From: a virus
Length of the DNA: 50,694 nt
IMG/VR virus record: IMGVR_UViG_3300045136_000360
Span: 1-50,694 of that record
Strand: one strand, 5' to 3'
In this document: positions 23,171 through 31,422 of the stretch, one piece after another
Position numbering within the stretch: the stretch's first letter is position 1
Layout: each line of letters begins with the position of its first letter
The notes under the pieces: model-generated
Seen by the model: the letters and a program-made list of their open reading frames with translations, nothing else
The model's database searches: none
What the model was told of the DNA's origin: nothing
Program-made: the position numbers and the translations under genes

Positions 23171-25246
23171 ATGCCCTATTCGGGTCCGAACGATCCCGAC
23201 CTGCCGGCCAACGTGCGAACGCTGCCCGAGGGGGAGCGGGCGCGCTGGGTGGCCGTGTGGAATGACGCCTACCGGGCATGCCGGGAGCGTGGGGGGAAGG
23301 ACTGCGAGGGCGCGGCCTTCCGGACGGCCAACGGCGCGCTCAAGAGATCGGCCAATCAGCCCGACGCGGGGGATGTGCACATGCCACAGCCGGTCAAGGT
23401 GAAGCGGGACCGGGATGCGAAACCGACGCGCTACTTCCTGGCCCGCCTGCGGGACCTGCTCAAGGAGTACGTGGGCAAGGGCGAGATGACCGACCAGGAC
23501 TACGCGGCGGCCGTGCGCAAGGCGCGGGCGCACGCCGGGGGGATGATGCGGGCGCGGCGGCGCTCCGAGATGGCCGCCCACTGCGGGATGCCCCACGCGG
23601 GGGAGAGGCAGGCCGCCGAGGATGACGGGGAGCACACCGGCCTGATCGTGGCGCTGTGGGTGCCGGCGCCGCAGGCCGACCTGCTGGCGGTCGCGGGTGG
23701 GGAGCCGGCGGCGGACCTGCATCTGACGCTGGCCTACCTGGGGGAGAGCACGCCGGACCTGGCGGCCAAGGTGCACACGGCGGTCGGGCGCTTCTGCGAA
23801 CGGCGCGGCCCGGTGACGGCGACGGTGAGCGGCATCGGGCGCTTCGCTGCCCCGGCCGGCGAGGATGACGCCTATGAAGCGGTGTACGCCTCGGTGGACT
23901 GTCCCTACCTGGGCCGGCTGCGGGAGGAGTTGATCGACTGCCTGATGGCCTGCGGACTGCCGGTGTCGATGGATCACGGGTTCACCCCCCACATCACGCT
24001 GGCCTACGTCCCGGCCGGCGAGCCGTCGCCCATCGACCAGGTGGAGCCGATGGAGATGCGCTTCACGACCGTCTGTGTGGCGGCCGGCGAGGACCGGACG
24101 GAGTTCGCCCTGGCCGGCCCCGACCCGCACGCGGCCAATGGCGGCCTCTACCCCGGCATGATGCCGGCCGCCTACCGCGAGGTGCACGACCTGGTCGCCC
24201 GGCGGGAGGGGCAGACGCACCGGCTGTTCCTGGAGGCGCGGTTCGGGGAAGCGCCGGAGTGGATTCCGGTGCTGCCGGCGCCGGGGACCTATGCCCACCC
24301 GCGCTATGGGGAGATCGTCATCACCCGCGCGCGCAATGAGCGGTTCGTGCAGCAGTTCAACGGCGGGGTGTACCAGAGCCAGGTGCCGGTGGATGCCGAG
24401 CACGAGACGAAGCTGTCCGGGGCCTGCGGGTGGATCACGGAGCTCCGGCTGAATGCGGACGGCTCGGCTGACGCGCGGGTGGAGTGGACGGACCGGGGGA
24501 TCGCCCTGATGGAGGGCGGCCGGTTCAAATACGTGAGCCCCGAGTGGTACGACGAATGGACGGACCCGGCCACGCGGCAGGTGCATCGGGACGTGTTGAT
24601 CGGGGCCGCCCTGACCACGCGACCATTTTTCAAGGAGGGGGCCTTGCGGTCCCTGGTGGCCTCGGAGCGGGGGCTGGAGTGGCCCGATGAGGCGGCCGGG
24701 ACGGACGGCCGCGGTGATCAGGAGGAGAGCAGGATGGCGGAGCAGCAGGTGGCGATGACGGAGGAGCAGGCCCGGCGGTTCGCGGAGATGGAGCGGCAGC
24801 TTACCGAGGCGCAGGCGCAGGCCAAGCAGCTCGCGGAGCGGCTGGCGAGCCAGGAGCGGGCGGCCCGGACCAAGCGGTTCACCGATGAGGTGCTGGGCCG
24901 GTCGGATGAGAACGGCCACGCCTGGACGGTGGGTGAGGTGAAGGCGCACGTGACCTTCATGGAGAAGCTGGCGCTCGCTTTCGGCGAGCAGAGCGAGGAG
25001 TTGGCCTACTACATCGCCACGATGCGGTCGGCGACCGAGCAGGCGCGCCAGGGCAAGCTGTTCGCGGAGGTGGGCACGGACGCCACCCGGCCGGCCGGCG
25101 AGGACGCGGTGGCGCGGGCGCGGGGCCTGGCGGCCAAGCGGGCGGCGGAGGAGAGGATCAGCCTGGGCGACGCCCTGGGGCTGGTCTTCCAGGAGGACCC
25201 GGCGCTGTACGCGGCCTACACCGCGCAGACCACGCAGACGCTCTAA
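23171..25246 (+). CDS. ChaB - 2H phosphoesterase - Mu I-like prohead protease - scaffold polyprotein
   Basis: A 691-residue protein. Residues ~1-60 are ChaB-like (YSGPNDPDLPANVRTLPEGERARWVAVWN). Residues ~155-310 are a 2H phosphoesterase/LigT-like domain with the paired HLTLAYLG (~183) and HITLAYV (~274) motifs. Residues ~325-510 resemble the Mu gpI prohead protease (VPVDAEHETK, AGWITEL-like, VEWTDRGIALMEGGRFKYVSPEW). From ~515 a charged coiled-coil (MAEQQVAMTEEQARRFAEME) is the scaffold, released by proteolysis. An internal ATG at 24734 could give a separate scaffold, as in Mu. Position before decoration and capsid genes fits. Fusion of a 2H phosphoesterase to a prohead protease is odd. Confidence 0.85.
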   Translation: MPYSGPNDPDLPANVRTLPEGERARWVAVWNDAYRACRERGGKDCEGAAFRTANGALKRSANQPDAGDVHMPQPVKVKRDRDAKPTRYFLARLRDLLKEYVGKGEMTDQDYAAAVRKARAHAGGMMRARRRSEMAAHCGMPHAGERQAAEDDGEHTGLIVALWVPAPQADLLAVAGGEPAADLHLTLAYLGESTPDLAAKVHTAVGRFCERRGPVTATVSGIGRFAAPAGEDDAYEAVYASVDCPYLGRLREELIDCLMACGLPVSMDHGFTPHITLAYVPAGEPSPIDQVEPMEMRFTTVCVAAGEDRTEFALAGPDPHAANGGLYPGMMPAAYREVHDLVARREGQTHRLFLEARFGEAPEWIPVLPAPGTYAHPRYGEIVITRARNERFVQQFNGGVYQSQVPVDAEHETKLSGACGWITELRLNADGSADARVEWTDRGIALMEGGRFKYVSPEWYDEWTDPATRQVHRDVLIGAALTTRPFFKEGALRSLVASERGLEWPDEAAGTDGRGDQEESRMAEQQVAMTEEQARRFAEMERQLTEAQAQAKQLAERLASQERAARTKRFTDEVLGRSDENGHAWTVGEVKAHVTFMEKLALAFGEQSEELAYYIATMRSATEQARQGKLFAEVGTDATRPAGEDAVARARGLAAKRAAEERISLGDALGLVFQEDPALYAAYTAQTTQTL

Positions 25247-25258
25247 GGGGAGGGTGAG

Positions 25259-25660
25259 ATGGCGATCGAGAGCAATGAGGTCTTCGACTACGGGCAGATG
25301 ACGGCGAACGCCGACCTGAGCGCCAAGCAGTACTACTTCGTCAAGGTCGCGTCGGCCACGCAGGTGGCCCTCTGCGCGGCGGCGACCGACCGGGCGCTGG
25401 GCGTGCTGCGGAACAAGCCCAAGAGCGGCGAGGCGGCGCTGGTGCGGGTGCTGGGCGTGGCGAAGGTGGTCTCCGATGGGTCGGTCACCGCGATCGCGGC
25501 CGGCGATTATGTTGGGCCGAACGCCGCCGGCAAGGCGGTGAAGAAGGCGATCGCGGACTACTCGGTGGCCGGCATTGCCCTGGAGGCCAGCGCGGCGGAC
25601 GGGGCGGTGATCTCGGTGCTGCTGATCCCCGGAGCGTTCTTCCGGACGGCGGCGGGCTAA
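25259..25660 (+). CDS. Head decoration (capsid cement) protein, DUF2190-like
   Basis: A 133-residue protein between scaffold and capsid genes: YYFVKVASATQVALCAAATDRALGVL, GDYVGPNAAGKAVKKA, ALEASAADGAVISVLLIPG. The gly/ala-rich beta pattern with a G-x-x-ALE-A segment is typical of DUF2190/cement proteins that bind the expanded capsid lattice. Ribosome site GGGGAGG lies upstream. Length is normal. Confidence 0.8.
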   Translation: MAIESNEVFDYGQMTANADLSAKQYYFVKVASATQVALCAAATDRALGVLRNKPKSGEAALVRVLGVAKVVSDGSVTAIAAGDYVGPNAAGKAVKKAIADYSVAGIALEASAADGAVISVLLIPGAFFRTAAG

Positions 25661-25707
25661 TCGCTGGTGTGAGGTGCCCGGCCACCGGGCAAGAGGGGGA
25701 ATGACCG

Positions 25708-26661
25708 ATGCAGCCAACCGCTCGTGATCTGCACGTCGATGCGCTCCTGACGGAGCTCAGCATCGGCTACACCAACCCGGAGTACATCGCCGACCGGATT
25801 TTCCCGCTGGTGCGGGTAAACAAGCAGTCGGACATCGTGCCGAAGTACGACCAGAGCCACTGGTTCCGCAACCTGGCCGCGCCGCGGGCGCCGGGCGGGC
25901 GCTCGGCCCGGTCCGGGTGGACGGTGAACAACAGCGATACCTACTTCGCGATGCGGTACTCGATAGGCCACGAGATCCCGGATGAGGTGCGGGACAACGC
26001 CGACGCCCCGTACAACGTCGACCGGGACGCGGTGGCCTTCGTGACCGACAAGATTCTGATGAACCGGGAGGTCTCGTTCGCCAGCGACTTCTTCAAGACC
26101 GGGGTGTGGGGCGCGGACAAGACCGGCGGGGTCGATTTCACCAAGTGGAGCGACTACGCCTCCAGCTCGCCACTGGTCGATTTCACCACCTTCCGGGACC
26201 TGGTGGAATTGAAGATCGGGCGGGAGCCGAACACGCTGGTGCTGGGCAAGCCGGCGTGGAACAAGCTGAAGTGGCACCCGGACCTGATCGACCTGATCAA
26301 GCACACCCAGCGGGGCCAACTCTCGGTGGACCTGTTCGCCACGCTGACGGAGTTCTCGCGGGTGCTGATCGGCAAGGCGATCTACACCACGAGCGCCGAG
26401 GGGACCGCGGAGGGGAGCGTCACCTACACGCGCATCTGGGACGATGACGCGCTGATGCTGTGGGTGCCGGAGGCGGCGAGCCTGCTGACCCCGGCCGCCG
26501 GCTACACGTTCGTCTGGCAAAGGGTGCCGAACATGATCCAGTACATCAAGCGGATGCGGGACGAGGAGCGCGAGGTCGATATTATCGAGGCCAACACCTA
26601 CTACGACCAGAAGGTGACGGCCGCCCGCGCCGGGCTGTTCATGGCCGATGCGGTGGACTAA
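25708..26661 (+). CDS. Major capsid protein (HK97-like fold, Mu/E-type)
   Basis: A 317-residue protein in the standard position after the decoration gene. Residues 1-60 hold the N-arm (ELSIGYTNPEYIADRIFPLVRVNKQSD). Residues ~190-230 contain EPNTLVLGKPAWNKLKWHPD, and the C-terminal part has IYTTSAEG, DDDALMLWVPEAASL and TFVWQRVP, all familiar in DUF-type phage major capsid proteins. No long N-terminal scaffold is fused, because scaffold is supplied upstream. The unit ends in a strong hairpin. Confidence 0.88.
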   Translation: MQPTARDLHVDALLTELSIGYTNPEYIADRIFPLVRVNKQSDIVPKYDQSHWFRNLAAPRAPGGRSARSGWTVNNSDTYFAMRYSIGHEIPDEVRDNADAPYNVDRDAVAFVTDKILMNREVSFASDFFKTGVWGADKTGGVDFTKWSDYASSSPLVDFTTFRDLVELKIGREPNTLVLGKPAWNKLKWHPDLIDLIKHTQRGQLSVDLFATLTEFSRVLIGKAIYTTSAEGTAEGSVTYTRIWDDDALMLWVPEAASLLTPAAGYTFVWQRVPNMIQYIKRMRDEEREVDIIEANTYYDQKVTAARAGLFMADAVD

Positions 26662-26664
26662 AAC

Positions 26665-26689
26665 CCTAGGATGCGATTGATACTCTAGG
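26665..26689 (+). promoter_or_regulatory. Operator copy after the capsid gene
   Basis: A 25-bp element with CCTAGGATGCG, centre ATT, and GATACTCTAGG has the same length and arms as the operator at 777-801. It lies between the capsid stop and a terminator-like hairpin. No -35 box is obvious. Confidence 0.6.
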
Positions 26690-26697
26690 ATGAGGGC

Positions 26698-26731
26698 GGG
26701 GGGCCGGCCACCATCAGACGGCCGGCCCCCC
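26698..26731 (+). terminator. Strong hairpin, probable terminator/attenuator after capsid gene
   Basis: Perfect 12-bp stem: 26698-26709 (GGGGGGCCGGCC) pairs with 26720-26731 (GGCCGGCCCCCC), loop 10 nt. There is no T tract, so it may be a processing or attenuation hairpin that keeps capsid mRNA in excess. Confidence 0.65.
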
Positions 26732-26744
26732 TGCGGAGGGCGAG

Positions 26745-27104
26745 ATGCCACGTCGACAGGGGGAGCCGACGCCGATGCCGGTGGATGCGTACACGCACGT
26801 CGCCAGGTGGCCGATGACCTACAACGGCCAGGAGCTTGACCGGGGGCAGGCGTTCCGGGTGATCGGGGCGCGCAACGATGAGAAGCTGGTCCGGCTGGGC
26901 TATATCGCGGAGCTTGCGCCGGTGGCGGAGCTCTACGAGTGTGGGGTGTGTGGGGCGCGGTTCATCGGCCTGGGGGAGCGGCAGGGCCACGGTGACAAGC
27001 GGCACTCCCCGGTCCCCCGCACTCCCGAGGAAGAGGAAGCGCGGCAGGAGCGGGAGGAGCGACTGCTGCTGGAGACGAGCCCGCTGGGCGCGGGCGCCCG
27101 CTAG
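26745..27104 (+). CDS. Head-tail region protein with C2H2-like zinc finger
   Basis: A 119-residue protein. The N-terminal ~65 residues (MTYNGQELDRGQAFRVIGARNDEKLVRLGYIA) look like a small beta domain found in phage virion-associated proteins. Residues ~66-88 (YECGVCGARFIGLGERQGH) plus a following KRH form a C-x2-C...H...H finger. The tail is Glu/Arg-rich. ATG 26745 is preceded by GGAGGG. An internal ATG at 26775 is possible. Confidence 0.65.
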   Translation: MPRRQGEPTPMPVDAYTHVARWPMTYNGQELDRGQAFRVIGARNDEKLVRLGYIAELAPVAELYECGVCGARFIGLGERQGHGDKRHSPVPRTPEEEEARQEREERLLLETSPLGAGAR

Positions 27105-27119
27105 GGCAGGGAGGACCGG

Positions 27120-27611
27120 ATGCTCAATCAGCTTTCCGAGGGGGCGGTGCTGGCCGGCAAGCTCGTGATGCCGTCCGGGGCGGCGCTGGTAGTCAAGAAG
27201 TTGGAGATCAACGCCGCGCCGACCGGGGCCGAGCAGGACACCGGCTGGGACCTGCCGGCCAAGGCCATCGTGCTGGACGTCTGGGTGGACGTGCGCGTTG
27301 CCGAGGCAACCGGCCTGACCAAGACGCTGGACGTTGGCCTGCTCAGTTCCGAGTCTGGCGGTGACACCGATGGCTTCCTGGCCTCGGTGAGCGTCGCCAG
27401 CACCGGGCTGAAGAAGGGCACGCTGGCCAGCACGGGCCAGACCAGGGGCGCGCTCCTGTATGCCGACGAGTCCGGGACCGGCGGCCTGGTCCCCGAGCCC
27501 CACGTGGTCGGCACGGCCCGCTCGGTCGTCTACGACGCCGATAGTAATGACTGGGTGGAGTTCCGGGGAGACATCTATATCCTGTACCTGGAGCTTGGTA
27601 TCACCAAGTAG
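27120..27611 (+). CDS. Hypothetical virion protein
   Basis: A 163-residue protein with a beta-rich, Ala/Gly/Thr-rich sequence (KAIVLDVWVDVRVAEATGLTKTLDVGLLSSESGG, then GALLYADESGTGGLVPEPHVVG). It starts ATG 27120 with GGGAGG upstream and lies between capsid and connector genes. Decoration or head fibre is the likely role by position and composition. No family is recognised. Confidence 0.6.
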   Translation: MLNQLSEGAVLAGKLVMPSGAALVVKKLEINAAPTGAEQDTGWDLPAKAIVLDVWVDVRVAEATGLTKTLDVGLLSSESGGDTDGFLASVSVASTGLKKGTLASTGQTRGALLYADESGTGGLVPEPHVVGTARSVVYDADSNDWVEFRGDIYILYLELGITK

Positions 27612-27650
27612 GCGCGACCGGGGTGGGCGACCACCACGAGGGAGGCCGAC

Positions 27651-27941
27651 ATGGGGAATCTCCGCAAGCAGGCGGGCCAGGCCGGCGCCGCCACCCGCGT
27701 GAGCGGCGTGACCACCGAGCAGACGATCAGGACGGGGGCCGGGGTGCTGGAGCGCATCGTCGTGGCCAATGGCAACGCGGCCGCGCAGACGCTGACGATC
27801 GCCGACGGGGCGACCGTCAGGCATGTGGCGCGGGTGCCGGCGGGGACGACGCTGGCGCTGGAATACCTGATGGGGTTCGGCACGAGCCTGAAGGTGACAC
27901 CCAGTGCCGTCGAGGTCGACGCGCTGATCCTGTTCAGCTAG
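27651..27941 (+). CDS. Hypothetical small virion protein
   Basis: A 96-residue beta-rich protein (ERIVVANGNAAAQTLTIADGATVRH, LALEYLMGFGTSLKVTPSAVEVDALILFS). The VANGNAAAQTLTIAD stretch recalls the NDDAAAQTVTVTG stretch of the paired small proteins at 29785 and 30151, so it may be a distant member of the same set. Confidence 0.6.
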   Translation: MGNLRKQAGQAGAATRVSGVTTEQTIRTGAGVLERIVVANGNAAAQTLTIADGATVRHVARVPAGTTLALEYLMGFGTSLKVTPSAVEVDALILFS

Positions 27942-27956
27942 CAGGGATGGTGCGGG

Positions 27957-28412
27957 ATGGCCTGGACCTATACGGGAGACCCCGCCAGCAGCAACCGGGA
28001 CGCGGTGCGGTTCGCCATCGGGGACACCGATGCGGGGGACCAGCAGGTGCAGGACGCCGAGATTGACTATCTGCTGGGCCTCTACCCCAATCCCCTGATC
28101 GCCGGGGCGCATGCCTGCCGGCGGCTGGCGGCCAAATACGCCCGGCAGGTGAGCAAGGCGGTCGGCTCGGCCAGCCTCCAGGCATCGGACCGGATGCGGC
28201 ACTACGCGGACCTGGCCGAGTTGCTGCTGGCGGAGGCGACCGGCGGGGCGGGCGCGGGTAGTGGGCTGACGGTGTATGCCGGGGGGCTGAGTGAGGCGGA
28301 GAAGGAGAGTGACCGGGAGGATACGGACCTGGTGCAGCCGGCCCTGCGGCGGGACCTGCTGCGGGTGCGGGGCAGCCGGCTGGACGATGAGGACGCCGAC
28401 GCGCTGGAGTGA
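27957..28412 (+). CDS. Head-tail connector (gp6-like)
   Basis: A 151-residue protein starting MAWTYTGDPASSNRDAVRFAIGDTDAGDQQVQDAEIDYLL, characteristic of gp6-like head-tail connectors that dock under the portal. Helix-rich centre (ACRRLAAKYARQVSKAVG). Position directly before the head-closure gene supports the call. Confidence 0.83.
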   Translation: MAWTYTGDPASSNRDAVRFAIGDTDAGDQQVQDAEIDYLLGLYPNPLIAGAHACRRLAAKYARQVSKAVGSASLQASDRMRHYADLAELLLAEATGGAGAGSGLTVYAGGLSEAEKESDREDTDLVQPALRRDLLRVRGSRLDDEDADALE

Positions 28413-28415
28413 CGG

Positions 28416-28733
28416 ATGGCCTGGGATACGGATCTGGAGACGCTGTTCCCCCATTGGGTGACGGTCGAGCCCTACGCCGCGCAGGATGCCTACGGGGAGG
28501 CGACCTATGGGGACCCGGCCCCCTACCGGGCGCGGGTGGAGCAGACGACCAGGCGGGTGCTGACCCGAGACGGCCAGGAGCGGGTGAGTGGGACGGTGAC
28601 GTATCTGGTGGCCGACCGGCCGATCGACCCCCGGAGCAAGCTCACTCTCCCGGACGGCACGACCCCGGTGATCCTGTCGGTCGAGAGCGCGGTGGATGAG
28701 GACGGCACCTACTACGTGGCGGTGAGGACCTGA
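28416..28733 (+). CDS. Head closure / head-tail joining protein
   Basis: A 105-residue protein with beta-barrel features of head-closure proteins: FPHWVTVEPYAAQDAYGEATYG, YRARVEQTTRRVLTRDGQE, GTVTYLVADRPIDPRSKLTLPDGTTPVIL. It starts 3 nt after the connector stop and overlaps the next gene by one base. Likely closes the DNA channel after packaging. Confidence 0.75.
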   Translation: MAWDTDLETLFPHWVTVEPYAAQDAYGEATYGDPAPYRARVEQTTRRVLTRDGQERVSGTVTYLVADRPIDPRSKLTLPDGTTPVILSVESAVDEDGTYYVAVRT

Positions 28734-29158
28734 TGAGCGTGCGGGTGACGGCGAGCATCACCGGGGATGAGACGCTGGCGGCCAAACTGGGGCAACTGGT
28801 GGGGAAGGCCCCTCAGGCGGCCGCGGCGGCGCTGTTCCAGGAGGGGGAGCGGGTGATGGCGGCCTCCAAGTTGTTGGTGCCGGTGGACACCGGGGCGCTG
28901 CGGGCCAGCGGCCACGTGCAGCCGCCGCGCGTCGAGGGCACGCTGGTGCGGGTGGAACTCGGCTATGGGGGCGTGGCCGGCGCGACCGTGGGCGGAAAGT
29001 ACGTCGGGTACGCGGTGTACGTCCATGAGAACCTGACGGCCGCGCACCCGGTGGGGAAGGCGAAGTACCTGGAGGAGCCGATGCTGGCGGCCCTGCCGGG
29101 GATGGGCCAGCGGATCGGGAAGGCGCTGGCCGCCGGGCTGGGCCTGGGAGGGCTCTGA
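28733..29158 (+). CDS. HK97 gp10-like tail-component protein
   Basis: A 141-residue protein, with VMAASKLLVPVDTGALRASG being the hallmark of the HK97 gp10/tail-completion family, followed by VELGYGGVAGATVGGKYVGYAVYVHENL and the aromatic-rich C-terminal part. It joins the tail to the head-closure ring. Confidence 0.85.
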   Translation: MSVRVTASITGDETLAAKLGQLVGKAPQAAAAALFQEGERVMAASKLLVPVDTGALRASGHVQPPRVEGTLVRVELGYGGVAGATVGGKYVGYAVYVHENLTAAHPVGKAKYLEEPMLAALPGMGQRIGKALAAGLGLGGL

Positions 29159-29159
29159 G

Positions 29160-29552
29160 GTGGCGGCGGTGGCGCACGACCTGGCGACGCACCTGGCCCT
29201 GATGGGGCACGGGACGCTGGGAGAGACGGTCTTTGCCGGTCGGTTGCCCCCGACCCCGGACGCCGCCGTGGCCGTGCAGGGGCCGTATGGGGGTGAAGGA
29301 CCGATCTGGACGCACGACGGGATGACCGCCGACCGGCAGCGGGTGCAGATCGCCGTGCGGGCCGCGACCTATGCGGCCGCCGAGAGTCTGGCGACCGCGA
29401 TTTACCGGACGCTGGCGAAGGTGGTCAATGGGGCGATGGGGGAGGGGCACTATCAGCGGGTGATGCCCCTCCAGGCGCCGTTCCTGCTGGAGCGGGATGA
29501 GCATGAGCGGGTGATCTTCGCCTTCAACTGCGCGGTGACGCGCAACCTGTAG
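29160..29552 (+). CDS. Tail terminator/completion-like protein
   Basis: A 130-residue product from GTG 29160, in the canonical position after gp10-like. LPPTPDAAVAVQGPYGGEGP, RQRVQIAVRAATYAAAESLATAIYRTL and FLLERDEHERVIFAFNCAVTRN match tail-terminator/minor-capsid PF12691-type sequences. It caps the tail tube. Confidence 0.75.
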   Translation: MAAVAHDLATHLALMGHGTLGETVFAGRLPPTPDAAVAVQGPYGGEGPIWTHDGMTADRQRVQIAVRAATYAAAESLATAIYRTLAKVVNGAMGEGHYQRVMPLQAPFLLERDEHERVIFAFNCAVTRNL

Positions 29553-29561
29553 GAGATCGGG

Positions 29562-29780
29562 ATGGCAGAGGAAGAGAAGGGCTATACCGAGGGGGCCTGG
29601 TCGGGGCTGCCGGCCTACTGGTGCACGCGGTGCCCCTTCGACACGCTGGACCGGGGGGCGATGGAGCAGCACCAGCGGGAGGTGCACGGCCCGCCGCCGC
29701 CCGTCATCCGGGACACCGGACTGCTCGACCAGCGGGGGAGACGGATCACCAGGGCTGTGCAGGTGACGATGGAGGGATAG
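29562..29780 (+). CDS. Small C2H2 zinc-finger-like protein
   Basis: A 72-residue protein with YWCTRCPFDTLDRGAMEQHQREVHG, a C-x2-C-x12-H-x4-H finger. Similar small fingers occur among phage tail genes. It has the ribosome site GGAGATCGGG and lies 5 nt before the next gene. Confidence 0.65.
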   Translation: MAEEEKGYTEGAWSGLPAYWCTRCPFDTLDRGAMEQHQREVHGPPPPVIRDTGLLDQRGRRITRAVQVTMEG

Positions 29781-29784
29781 GACC

Positions 29785-30132
29785 ATGCCGACGACCGCGC
29801 TCACCAAGATCACCGCGCCGGGGCGGTACCCGAGCGCCTGGACGGACCTGACGTTCACGGCCGGGGATGCAGTTAACGGCAATCATTTCGTCAGCACGGG
29901 GAAAGAGTTCATCATCGTCAGGAACAACCACGCCACGCTGGCGCGGACCGTGACCATCGCGGGCTCGGCCGACCCGTTCAACCGGACGGCCAGCATCGTC
30001 AAATCGGTGGCGGCGCTGGGCTACGCGATGTTCGGGCCGGTGCCGGCGAGTTATTGGGCCAATGCCAGTGGGCAGATCGTGCTGACGCCCGAGACGACCG
30101 ATATTCAGTTCGCGATCATCACCCTGCCATAG
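29785..30132 (+). CDS. Small tail/virion protein, paralog A
   Basis: A 115-residue protein (MPTTALTKITAPGRYPSAWT...) about 65% identical by eye to the next gene product. Both share NGNHFVSTGKE, IIVRN, GSADPF, RTASI, YWAN and SGQIVLTP. Beta-rich, probably a small virion decoration or tail-surface protein. Duplicated in tandem. Confidence 0.7.
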   Translation: MPTTALTKITAPGRYPSAWTDLTFTAGDAVNGNHFVSTGKEFIIVRNNHATLARTVTIAGSADPFNRTASIVKSVAALGYAMFGPVPASYWANASGQIVLTPETTDIQFAIITLP

Positions 30133-30150
30133 CAGGAGGGGAGGGGAGCC

Positions 30151-30495
30151 ATGCCGACGACGGCCATCACCAAGCAGACGGCGCCGGGGCAGTACCCGAC
30201 CGCCTGGGGCGACCTCACGTTCGCCGCGATGGATCAGGCCAACGGCAATCATTTCGTCAGCACGGGCAAGGAACTGATCATCGTGCGCAATGACGACGCC
30301 GCCGCTCAGACGGTGACGGTGACGGGCTCGGCCGATCCGTTTGGCCGGACGGCCAGCATTCAGAAGTCGATCAACGCCGCCGGCCTGGCCATCTTTGGCC
30401 CATTGCCGTCAAGCTACTGGGCGAACAACTCGGGCCAGATCGTGCTGACCCCGAGCAGCAATAACCTGAAGGTGGCCATCGTCACGCTGCCGTAG
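30151..30495 (+). CDS. Small tail/virion protein, paralog B
   Basis: A 114-residue tandem paralog of the gene at 29785 (MPTTAITKQTAPGQYPTAWG...). The divergence lies mainly in the middle and near the C terminus, so the pair is not a very recent duplicate. Function is unknown; position is just before the tail tube gene. Confidence 0.7.
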   Translation: MPTTAITKQTAPGQYPTAWGDLTFAAMDQANGNHFVSTGKELIIVRNDDAAAQTVTVTGSADPFGRTASIQKSINAAGLAIFGPLPSSYWANNSGQIVLTPSSNNLKVAIVTLP

Positions 30496-30528
30496 CGAGG
30501 GCGGCGATGACACCGAGAGGAGGAGCAT

Positions 30529-30963
30529 ATGGCGACCGCTGCGATTCACGCCATCGGGACCCTGCTGAAGATGGGGGACGGTGGCTCCCCCGAGACGTTC
30601 ACGACGATCGCGGAGGTGCTGAGCATCCGCGGCCCCAGCCTGTCGAGCGACACGATCGACGTGACCAACCACGACACCTCGAACGGCTACCGCGAGTTCA
30701 TCATGGGGCTCCAGGACGGCGGGGAGGTGACGTTCTCGATCAACTACCAGCCGACCGCGCCGACCCATAATGCCACCAGCGGCCTGCTCAAGGCGTACGA
30801 CGCCAAGACCAAGAAGAACTGGAGGCTGGTCTTCCCGGACGCCGGCGGGACGACCTGGAACTTCGCCGGCGTCGTCCGGACCTTCTCGGTCAATGCGCCC
30901 ATCGACGCGCAGCTCACCGCCGACGTGACGATCAAGGTGAGTGGCAAGCCGACGCTGGTCTAA
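30529..30963 (+). CDS. Major tail (tube) protein
   Basis: A 144-residue protein: GTLLKMGDGGSPETFTTIAE, ISIRGPSLSSD-like, TIDVTNHDTSNGYREFIMGLQDGGEVTFSINYQP and KKNWRLVFPDAGGTTWNF are diagnostic of siphophage tail-tube proteins (DUF-type TTP). It polymerises around the tape measure to form the tube. It is followed by the chaperone pair. The intergenic stretch 30964-31035 holds a GC-rich inverted repeat (GGGGCAGGG...CCCTGTCCC). Confidence 0.88.
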   Translation: MATAAIHAIGTLLKMGDGGSPETFTTIAEVLSIRGPSLSSDTIDVTNHDTSNGYREFIMGLQDGGEVTFSINYQPTAPTHNATSGLLKAYDAKTKKNWRLVFPDAGGTTWNFAGVVRTFSVNAPIDAQLTADVTIKVSGKPTLV

Positions 30964-31035
30964 TACCCCGAGGTACGAGCAATGGGGCAGGGTGATCCCC
31001 CTGTCCCGCCACTGGAGACAGGAGTGTGAGCGACC

Positions 31036-31422
31036 GTGACCGTCAAGACCAAGCACCGGGGGGTCCCGATCGTCGTCGTGACCCTGGGAGAAGCCGAACG
31101 GCATCTGCGCCTGGACTTCAACGCGATGGCGCTCCTGGAGGAACACCTGGGGATCAACCTGCTGAGCGGCGATTTCGACTGGACGCAGCTCACCATCCGG
31201 CAGGTGCGGGCGTTCGTCTGGGCCTGCCTCCAGCACGGCGATGATCCGCGCCCCACGCTCGAGGAGGTGGGGGGCTGGATGCACCCGAACAATATGCTGG
31301 AGATTGCTCAGGCGATCGGCTGGCTATGGAGCGAGGGGCAACCCGAGCCCGACCAGGAGGCGGCCTCCCCTTTGGTGCATCGGAGCAAGGCGGAGCGGCG
31401 GGCGGCCCGGACGGGGGGCTGA
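31036..31422 (+). CDS. Tail assembly chaperone, short form (gpG-like)
   Basis: A 128-residue product from GTG 31036: VTLGEAERHLRLDFNAMALLEEHLGINL and LTIRQVRAFVWACLQHGD, typical of tail-assembly chaperones that coat the tape measure during tail assembly. It ends TGA 31420, immediately after a G-GGG-GGC heptamer. Most ribosomes should stop here; a minority shift -1 to make the long form. Confidence 0.82.
   Translation: MTVKTKHRGVPIVVVTLGEAERHLRLDFNAMALLEEHLGINLLSGDFDWTQLTIRQVRAFVWACLQHGDDPRPTLEEVGGWMHPNNMLEIAQAIGWLWSEGQPEPDQEAASPLVHRSKAERRAARTGG

Noticed and set aside
23171-23350. ChaB domain as a cation-transport regulator
   Set aside because: ChaB-like domains are common in phage structural polyproteins. 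Fusion with protease and scaffold makes a transport role unlikely.
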